A DNA stretch of 21,554 nucleotides from a virus, in IMG/VR virus record IMGVR_UViG_3300035701_000341, positions 1 through 21,554 of that record; one strand, written 5' to 3'. The number at the start of each line of letters is the position of its first letter. Position 1 is the stretch's first letter. Below the pieces are notes generated by a model that worked only from the letters and a program-made list of their open reading frames with translations, had not been told where the DNA came from and did not search any database. This document shows, in pieces, positions 16,579 to 21,554 of this stretch. Position numbers and translations under genes: made by a program.

Positions 16579-17670
16579 TTATTTCCAGACGCCGGGATTC
16601 TTCTGCCAATATTCTATGTACTGGGCGAAAGTCATTGTCTGTTTGCTTGCTATGAATTCACGATCCGCCTTGCAGGTCGTTCTGACGTTCTCGGCGACTT
16701 GTTCGATAATCTCCGGTCGGTCTTTCTTCTTGCGAAGGTCGGCCTGTTGACTCAGCGAGTCTTCGCCGCCGACGCAGTAGGCCGCGATGAAGGAATTGCG
16801 CACGTAGTCCGTATGATTCCACGAGTAACCTCTCTTGTCCGCAAAGTGCCAGCACCAGGCGTCGGGGTGAATCCAGTGCGGGTATCCGCAGGTCGATTGC
16901 TTCCAGTTGATGTAGGACTCCCCGCCGCCGTAGATTCCGAGTTCCGGGTTCCAGCCGCCCAACTCCTCAATAGTGGTTCGGGGGCACATCATTCCGCAGG
17001 TGCTCATCACACAGACTTTGTATGGTTGCGTCTTGAAGTGGGGAACGCGCTTCCCATCCGCCCGGACGGTAATATCGTTCTGGTGCGAGCAGAACTGGTA
17101 TCCGAAGAACTTCTCCTGAACCCTATACTCAAGACAGTTGGAGTCCAGCATATAATTGATGTACGCGTGGACGCCGCCAACCTTCTCTTCCGGGGGATTG
17201 CGGAGAAACTCCACCATCTTTCGCACGGAGTCCCTTTTCATAATGCAGTGCGCATCCAAGAAGAACAGGTACTTGCCCGTACTGTTGGCGATCCCGCAGT
17301 TCTTCGCGTTCCAGTGACTCAGTTTATCATCGTAGATGACGTACTTGATTTTCCCCTGCCGGAACAGGTACGTGCCGAGAATCTTGCCGCTGTCCGGCCT
17401 TCGGAAGAAGTTCCGTTGCTCCATCGGGTACGAACGCGGCTTCGCGTAGCACTCAAACTTCTCGTGACTCTCCAAGAAGAAGTTCTTGCCGTGAACCGGG
17501 ACAGCCCTCTGCCCCGCCGTGCAAAGCAGACTATCGTCGCTGCGATTATCGACTGCAATTATCTCGTAATCGCAGAACCCCTCAAGTTCCTCGACCATAC
17601 TCTGAATGGTCAAGGCTACTTGAGCCATCTCGTTGCAGAAGGGGATCACTACGCTGACTTCTTTGCTCAT
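16579..17670 (-). CDS. Family 2 glycosyltransferase, GalNAc-transferase-like
   Basis: This 363-aa GT-A-fold enzyme is expected to move a sugar from a nucleotide-sugar to an acceptor in the cytoplasm. Motifs: VSVVIPFCNE (5-14) and IIAVDNRSDD (37-46) of the GT2 nucleotide-binding fold; NAKNCGIANSTGKYLFFLDA (121-140) followed by H-C, giving a metal-binding D-A-H at 139-141; GGWNPELGIYGGGESYINWK (238-257), then CGYPHWIHPDAWCWHF (261-276). The FLDxHC and GGxxxxxxxYGGGE arrangement recalls polypeptide GalNAc-transferases (FLDSHCE, WGGEN), though overall identity cannot be judged. I place the start at MSKEVSV (17670), because its ATG overlaps the upstream TGA (ATGA) and the fold begins there; the longer frame to 17727 would add 19 unlikely residues. 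It neighbours another GT and a Ser/Thr-rich protein. Confidence 0.82.
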   Translation of the reverse strand: MSKEVSVVIPFCNEMAQVALTIQSMVEELEGFCDYEIIAVDNRSDDSLLCTAGQRAVPVHGKNFFLESHEKFECYAKPRSYPMEQRNFFRRPDSGKILGTYLFRQGKIKYVIYDDKLSHWNAKNCGIANSTGKYLFFLDAHCIMKRDSVRKMVEFLRNPPEEKVGGVHAYINYMLDSNCLEYRVQEKFFGYQFCSHQNDITVRADGKRVPHFKTQPYKVCVMSTCGMMCPRTTIEELGGWNPELGIYGGGESYINWKQSTCGYPHWIHPDAWCWHFADKRGYSWNHTDYVRNSFIAAYCVGGEDSLSQQADLRKKKDRPEIIEQVAENVRTTCKADREFIASKQTMTFAQYIEYWQKNPGVWK

Positions 17671-18317
17671 AGAATCAGTCCTGCTTTTTTGCGTTCCAGA
17701 AATATACGTTTGTCCTCTCCATGCCACTTATCGGCGCGATTGTACGTATCGTCAGGTCCGTACTTCTGCCACTCATGCCTGAACAAGACCATCGGGTAGT
17801 GCTTCAACGCTTTCCGATGAACCAGCACTGCATTATGTTCCCTGTCGGACCATGCGGCATAATGGGGCGGAGTGAGATAACCAAGATTATCATAGAGCAC
17901 CCGCCCTATGATGGGATGGCCGATGCGATTCCTTCTGGTCCGCCCATCGTTGAAGTGGATTGCCCCGTTGAGTTTCGGCCACGATTCCAGGTATGCCGCC
18001 GCCAATATACAGTCGTAAGATTCGCACTGGGGCAAAAGGTCGTCCGCGATAGGCATTATGACATCGAATTGCCTGTCCTCTAATCCGCTGTTGTATGCCT
18101 CGATTTTGTTCTTGTGTGGTTTGTAATAATAGGCGACTTGTTGAAGTCCATTCAAATACAACTGCATGGCCGGATTGTTCATCGACCAGTCATCGTCGTC
18201 CATCGCAACAAGGAAGATGGCTTCGTGGTGGGGCGAGAGCAAGGTCAGCCACAGTTCAAGAGTTCTCTTGAACCAGTCGGGGCGGCCCCTGGTGGGGTAC
18301 TTGAACAAAATCTTCAT
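17667..18317 (-). CDS. Glycosyltransferase-like protein (GT-A fold)
   Basis: This 216-aa protein begins MKILFKYPTRGRPDWFKRTL, typical of phage- and metagenome-encoded GT-A-like proteins. A run of four Asp (40-43, VAMDDDDWS) and a second acidic motif, MPIADDLLPQ (88-97), could bind metal and nucleotide-sugar. GHPIIGRVLYDNLGYLTPPH lies in the middle and WHGEDKRIFLERKK near the C-terminus. It lacks membrane helices. Acceptor and donor are unknown. The start at 18317 is chosen because its ATG overlaps the methyltransferase stop (ATGA) and the conserved fold begins immediately; a start at 18374 would add 19 residues read from within the upstream gene. It likely works with the second glycosyltransferase downstream. 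Confidence 0.7.
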   Translation of the reverse strand: MKILFKYPTRGRPDWFKRTLELWLTLLSPHHEAIFLVAMDDDDWSMNNPAMQLYLNGLQQVAYYYKPHKNKIEAYNSGLEDRQFDVIMPIADDLLPQCESYDCILAAAYLESWPKLNGAIHFNDGRTRRNRIGHPIIGRVLYDNLGYLTPPHYAAWSDREHNAVLVHRKALKHYPMVLFRHEWQKYGPDDTYNRADKWHGEDKRIFLERKKAGLIL

Positions 18318-18748
18318 TCCACCATTTGCCACTTGAAACCGCCCTCCCATTTGAAGTCCACGTTCAATTCGCATCCGGTCAGTCGGCGCTCGATGCCCAA
18401 AGACGGGTTGCGCTTCCTGACGAAGAGCAACCGGCCCCGGTCAACGACTACGAACCAGTTGTGGTCTCGGCGCCCGAACATCAATTCCGCCTGCGGGGTG
18501 GGAAAGGATAGAATACCAGCCTTAGCAATGCGTATGAGTTCCGAGCATGCCAGACCAGGGTCGTTCGTGTGTTCGATAACATGGTGACAACGAGCATAGT
18601 CAAACTCCTTATCTTTGAACGGCATCTTTTCCATCGGGCAGAGTACGAACTTGCCCGGCATCGGAGTCCGTGGTACGAAAATGTCCGTATAGACATCATA
18701 TCCCTTTGCGGGACGTTTGCCGTCCCCTGAACCTATATCAATCTTCAT
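18314..18748 (-). CDS. Small SAM-dependent methyltransferase (class I, Methyltransf_11-like)
   Basis: This 144-aa protein starts directly with a SAM-binding loop: MKIDIGSGDGKRPAKGYDVY (1-20) contains G-x-G motif I and the acidic residue after beta-2. CPMEKMPFKDKEFDYARCHH (37-56), then VIEHTNDP, is the motif II / post-motif region typical of this superfamily. It is shorter than usual (200+ residues), lacking most of the C-terminal strands, but similar short versions occur beside glycosyltransferases in phages. Probable substrate is a sugar or other small molecule linked to the neighbouring GTs; DNA is unlikely because no (D/N/S)PP(Y/F) motif is present. AGGAG precedes the ATG, and the TGA overlaps the following GT start. 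Confidence 0.75.
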   Translation of the reverse strand: MKIDIGSGDGKRPAKGYDVYTDIFVPRTPMPGKFVLCPMEKMPFKDKEFDYARCHHVIEHTNDPGLACSELIRIAKAGILSFPTPQAELMFGRRDHNWFVVVDRGRLLFVRKRNPSLGIERRLTGCELNVDFKWEGGFKWQMVE

Positions 18749-18758
18749 AGTTGCTCTC

Positions 18759-19361
18759 CTATGGGTAGTTACTGGTTCGGGCGTCCAGCCAAGTTTTTAA
18801 GGCATAGCGCCCGATTCGTGTGCCTTCATTTCGGTCCATTGCCCGCACCTGCCTGAGCAGGGGGTACAAATCGTCGTCGATGTCCTTTTTGAGTTTGATG
18901 TCCTGCGAAAGCGGGATGATGAGTTTCTTCGCAAGGGCCAGAACGAACACCTCAAGGAACAGGGGGTCCCATTCATTCACGTCGTCCACCTGTTTGATAT
19001 AGCGCAGGTTCACGGACGAACTGTTCATCATCAGCATCTTGCCTTCCAGTTCGTATGAGTCGAGGGGTCTGCCGTCAACGGTGTCGCTATCGTCAAAGAC
19101 GGAGACGAGTCGCAGGAAGTCGTTGGGAAGATGAAACTGGTAGTCCCATTGGAACGCGGGGGTCACGGTATCGGCGCTCAGGGCGACCCGCGCCTTTGCG
19201 AACCGCCACAAGTGACTTCGCATCAGGGCGTCCCGCGTCTTGTTGTAGAAGAGTCGGCAGTAGATGGCCTCGACCTTTGTATCGGAGGCGTCGTCGAAAT
19301 CATTGATTCTCTTGGAGCCGATCCTTGCAAGTGACATATTGCAGACTTCTGTTGGTCCCAT
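18759..19361 (-). CDS. Tail adaptor / tail tubular protein A (T7 gp11-like)
   Basis: This 200-aa protein (T7 gp11 is 196 aa) should form the dodecameric ring joining portal and tail nozzle. The N-terminus is diagnostic: EVCNMSLARIGSKRINDFDD (5-24), then CRLFYNKTRDALMRSHLWRF (35-54) and AKARVALS, followed by FQWDYQFHLPNDFLRLVSVF (about 70-89). The family pattern is CNxALxRIGxxxI...Y...RD..L..HPW.FA..R. AAGAGGTGA precedes the ATG. It is the first gene after the terminator hairpin at 19380-19412. In T7 gp11 and gp12 are adjacent, whereas here five other genes intervene. Confidence 0.88.
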   Translation of the reverse strand: MGPTEVCNMSLARIGSKRINDFDDASDTKVEAIYCRLFYNKTRDALMRSHLWRFAKARVALSADTVTPAFQWDYQFHLPNDFLRLVSVFDDSDTVDGRPLDSYELEGKMLMMNSSSVNLRYIKQVDDVNEWDPLFLEVFVLALAKKLIIPLSQDIKLKKDIDDDLYPLLRQVRAMDRNEGTRIGRYALKTWLDARTSNYP

Positions 19362-19366
19362 ATTTC

Positions 19367-19412
19367 ACCTCTTAAAAACTGGGGGAGGTCCAGGCAAAAT
19401 AGACCTCCCCCA
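19367..19412 (-). terminator. Strong terminator hairpin between head and tail genes (T7 T-phi position)
   Basis: GGGGGAGGTC (19381-19390) pairs perfectly with GACCTCCCCC (19402-19411), with one more T-A pair outside (19380/19412) and an 11-base loop. On the - strand the stem is followed by AGTTTTTAAG, a U-run suitable for Rho-independent termination. It lies between the second head gene and the gp11-like gene, the same place as T-phi after T7 gene 10. It probably lowers expression of tail genes relative to capsid. Confidence 0.85.
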
Positions 19413-19430
19413 AACGCCTCAACCAAACCC

Positions 19431-20207
19431 TTAATTGAGAGTCAAGTCGATTAGAGCGCATTCAGAGCTCTCTGGCACACGCGCTACCGTGCCCCACTTG
19501 TCTTTCGTGGTGGCGCGAATATCGCAAGTACCGTTCGACGCCCCGACGCCCACTTCCGCTCCCAATGCCAGCGCCGTAGATGAATCGGCGAGAATGGGAG
19601 CGCATCCACCTGTCTGTAGCCAGCAGAAATAACTGATGTCCACAGCAATCAGGGGAACGCCCGTCGCCCGGCCCGTCACACTGGTCGGATAGATAATCAC
19701 TTCTCGATATTTGTTCTTAACGATTGTGATTTCCGACGTGGCGTCCAAAGCCGTGCGGAGAGGACTGTCGAGCAGTAGTGTCAACTGCGTATCGGTCGAT
19801 CCCACCTTTGAAGCGAGAATCTTATAGACATCGCCCATGCCGGTCGCTTTGTTGACCAGCATAAACGCATCTTGAAGATCGTCTTCAGCCAGGGTAATAG
19901 CCGTCGTAATGAGGATCGTGATTTCCCACGCTCCCACACTCTGGGTCTTACCAGTCTGAATTTCATCGACCAATTTTGCATCCAACACCATGGTCTGCGT
20001 CATGAGAGCCTTAGCAAGCGCTACGCCGCCATTTTTGGCGTAGCGGAACTTCCGACCGTCACTCCCGTAGATAAGTGACGTTCCGAGTCGATACTTCTGA
20101 GTGGAGCTTTGTTCATAAATGCCCTGCAAAGGTTCGGACTCGTCGCCCCAGATTATCCTTTTGGGATAAATCGGCTCAGTCAATAGAGAAGGTGATTCTA
20201 AACCCAT
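19431..20207 (-). CDS. Putative head decoration / capsid-associated protein
   Basis: This 258-aa protein directly follows the capsid gene with a 12-base gap and an AAAGGAG ribosome site. The N-terminus (RIIWGDESEPLQGIYEQSST, 17-36) leads into KYRLGTSLIYGSDGRKFRYA (38-57) and KNGGVALAK, a phrase I associate with proteins encoded next to podoviral capsid genes. The rest is beta-rich (TILITTAITLAEDDLQDAFM, IVKNKYREVIIYPTSVTGRA) with a glycine-rich C-terminal region. No enzyme motif is seen. A capsid-decoration or head-stabilising role is inferred from position, and the terminator immediately after it suggests expression at capsid level. Confidence 0.6.
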   Translation of the reverse strand: MGLESPSLLTEPIYPKRIIWGDESEPLQGIYEQSSTQKYRLGTSLIYGSDGRKFRYAKNGGVALAKALMTQTMVLDAKLVDEIQTGKTQSVGAWEITILITTAITLAEDDLQDAFMLVNKATGMGDVYKILASKVGSTDTQLTLLLDSPLRTALDATSEITIVKNKYREVIIYPTSVTGRATGVPLIAVDISYFCWLQTGGCAPILADSSTALALGAEVGVGASNGTCDIRATTKDKWGTVARVPESSECALIDLTLN

Positions 20208-20219
20208 TGTAAATCTCCT

Positions 20220-21140
20220 TTACCAAGCAACCTTATTGAGACATTCATGGACTTTAGCCCCGTCGAGACGCACCGCACCGTTGGTCATTCGGGAATAGAC
20301 CTGAATCATATAACTCACGTCTGCTCGCTCATCGACGCGGTTGAAAATATCTTCCCATTGTGCGAAGATAATCCCATCCTGCGCCCAGGCGAAATCCCGG
20401 TAGGCCGTAGATGTGGCGGCGTCTTTCGTGATGCGATTCGAGATGAACCAGTCGAACCCATGCCAAGTGCTTATTTTGCCTTCAGCCAACACCTTAACGG
20501 TGGCGTAGTCGGAACTTCCGACCTGAGTGAGGGCAAGCAAATCGGCCTGGGTTTTAGGATTGATAGCCCAATGTTTTGGAATATCGGGATCGCAATCTTC
20601 CTGGTTGAAAATCTGCATCATCACAAGCACCTTCTCAAGCGTAATATCCCATACCGTACCGACCGACGCGAGAGTGCCCAGCGTAGTCGCCGTGCCGCCG
20701 CTGTTGATACTGATTGAATCGTCCTTGAACGCAACCGTCGTCGTGCCGTCAACACCGGCAGACGCATTGCCCAGTGCAGCCGCAATGATCCGGTCATCCA
20801 TTTGGCGACCGAGTCCATAAGCCTGCACCATGCCGTAGGCGTTCTGGGGATCAATCATCATCTGGAGCTTGTCCAGGTGGTCCAACGGGGTATTGACGTG
20901 CATTGAAGTCAAACTGACACGCCGCCTTGAGTTGGGTATCTCGTTGATTGGGGTGGCGGGATGCCGAGTCGTAATCTCCTCGGGGTCCACCGTTCCCAAC
21001 CGGTCGAAGTAAGCCTCTGTCGCGCCGGAGACCGTCTCGCGTCGTACCTTTGACGCGAACCGAGACGTTCTCTGCTGACAGAGCATATACAGTTGTGGAC
21101 TGTACTTCTTAGTAAAGGCTACTTCTATCGTGCTATCCAT
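20220..21140 (-). CDS. Major capsid protein
   Basis: This 306-aa protein resembles the phage capsid family typified by 'FxxxYxxQLYMLCQQRxSRF' starts. Here AFTKKYSPQLYMLCQQRTSR (8-27) is followed by ATPINEIPNSRRRVSLTSMH (about 62-81), then DHLDKLQMMIDPQNAYGMVQ (about 87-106) and GRQMDDRIIAAALGNA. The C-terminal half carries HWAINPKTQADLLAL and a final RMTNGAVRLDGAKVHECLNK. An HK97-type fold is assumed from the family. No N-terminal delta-domain longer than a few residues is visible, so scaffolding would be separate. GAGGT (21147-21151) lies upstream of the ATG. Position before the terminator and gp11-like gene matches T7 gene 10. Confidence 0.85.
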   Translation of the reverse strand: MDSTIEVAFTKKYSPQLYMLCQQRTSRFASKVRRETVSGATEAYFDRLGTVDPEEITTRHPATPINEIPNSRRRVSLTSMHVNTPLDHLDKLQMMIDPQNAYGMVQAYGLGRQMDDRIIAAALGNASAGVDGTTTVAFKDDSISINSGGTATTLGTLASVGTVWDITLEKVLVMMQIFNQEDCDPDIPKHWAINPKTQADLLALTQVGSSDYATVKVLAEGKISTWHGFDWFISNRITKDAATSTAYRDFAWAQDGIIFAQWEDIFNRVDERADVSYMIQVYSRMTNGAVRLDGAKVHECLNKVAW

Positions 21141-21183
21141 GATTGTACCTCATGTTTAAGTTGAATTTCCGCGATAGGACTGC

Positions 21184-21196
21184 CTCGACCGTCGAG
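21184..21196. other. Short palindrome in the pre-capsid gap
   Basis: CTCGA-CCG-TCGAG is a 5-bp inverted repeat in the 153-base non-coding gap (21141-21293) upstream of the capsid gene. It lacks a T-run and is probably too small for a terminator. It could be an mRNA 5' structure or chance. I see no convincing sigma-70 promoter or other gene in this gap. Confidence 0.3.
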
Positions 21197-21293
21197 ATCG
21201 TATCTTCATTTTAAGTCTGATGGACTACGGACCTTTCAGCCCCCAGCCGCCTCTGACAGCAGCGACGGACGGGGCATTTCGGCTGCCCGCCGC

Positions 21294-21554
21294 CTATGTC
21301 CCGCGGCGCGCAGGGCGCGTTTCGGGATAGGTCTCTTTTACAAGTCTGTCAATTTCAGCAATAATGCCCTTGTGCCTTGCCGGGTCGGTGTCGTGGAGAA
21401 ACTTGCCCGTTGCCGGATCGACCATCAGGAATCCGGGTGTCGCGCGCAAGGCATCCATCTTCTTTTCGTTTTCTCTCGGAGTTCGCATCGTCAATTCCGC
21501 GATGAGTCCCTTATGCTCGACGAGTTTGGCCCCGGCGTCGGAGACGAACTCGAT
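21294..21554 (-). CDS. C-terminus of an unknown virion-region protein, possibly scaffold; 5' end outside window
   Basis: The frame stays open to the window edge (reading IEFVSDAGAKLVEHKGLIAE before the TTG at 21494), so 86 C-terminal residues of a longer gene are visible. It is helical and charged with a small insert (GFLMVDPATGKFLHDTDPAR). The phrase HKG(L/I)IAE(L/I) occurs twice about 50 residues apart, hinting at an internal repeat. The C-terminus is basic (ETRPARRGT). In T7-like order the gene before the capsid is the scaffolding protein, and a charged helical C-terminus that can touch the capsid floor would fit, but no family motif confirms it. Confidence 0.6.
   Translation of the reverse strand: MEFVSDAGAKLVEHKGLIAELTMRTPRENEKKMDALRATPGFLMVDPATGKFLHDTDPARHKGIIAEIDRLVKETYPETRPARRGT

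Noticed and set aside
17671-17727. Longer N-terminus for the GT2 gene
   Set aside because: The extra 19 residues overlap the upstream gene and do not resemble a GT2 start; the ATG at 17670 has the ATGA overlap and begins right before the conserved fold.
16699-17799. A 366-aa + strand ORF opposite the GT2 gene
   Set aside because: Antisense shadow of a glycosyltransferase with clear motifs; it is against the operon direction and has no ribosome site that I can see.
21141-21293. Promoter for the capsid gene (a TTAAAAT-like -10 and a TACAAT next to the start)
   Set aside because: No -35-like hexamer at proper spacing for either, and the second sits within the ribosome-binding region. Not enough to call.

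Overview
This window looks like the late (virion) half of a podovirus genome, or a prophage or metagenomic contig from one. No bacterial housekeeping genes, tRNAs, rRNAs, integrase or CRISPR are visible. Genes are packed with 1-4 base overlaps and most starts have strong purine-rich Shine-Dalgarno sequences. This points to a bacterial host using code 11 and argues weakly against Bacteroidetes. The host itself cannot be named.

Layout. Positions 1-1449 lie on the + strand: the 3' part of a DNA methyltransferase cut by the window edge, a scar made of leftover methyltransferase 3' ends, and a 52-aa ORF. From 21554 down to 1573 everything is one long leftward (- strand) block. It runs in T7 late-gene order: C-terminus of an unknown (possibly scaffold) protein, major capsid protein, a second head protein, a strong terminator hairpin in the position of T7 T-phi, a gp11-like tail adaptor, [cargo], a gp12-like tail nozzle, gp14/15/16-like internal virion (ejection) proteins, a tail-fibre N-terminal anchor, a small beta-rich protein, a small membrane protein (holin candidate) and a final terminator. 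The two transcription units converge at about 1500.

The unusual part is the cargo between the adaptor and nozzle genes (about 18.75-13.77 kb). It holds a small SAM-dependent methyltransferase, two glycosyltransferase-like proteins (one with features recalling polypeptide GalNAc-transferases), a 604-aa coiled-coil/beta-helix appendage protein, and a 328-aa protein of which about 230 residues are almost pure Ser/Thr (mucin-like). All are chained by ATGA/TGATG overlaps or short gaps. The next gene, the gp12-like nozzle, carries a roughly 590-residue GLUG-type beta-helix inserted into an otherwise recognisable nozzle protein. The only fibre-like protein is short and lacks an obvious receptor-binding tip. 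My reading is a modified neck/tail surface: a Ser/Thr stalk that may be O-glycosylated by phage-encoded enzymes, plus two beta-helix modules that may take over host recognition. Gene identities come from motif recognition without database searches. The glycosylation and receptor roles are inference.
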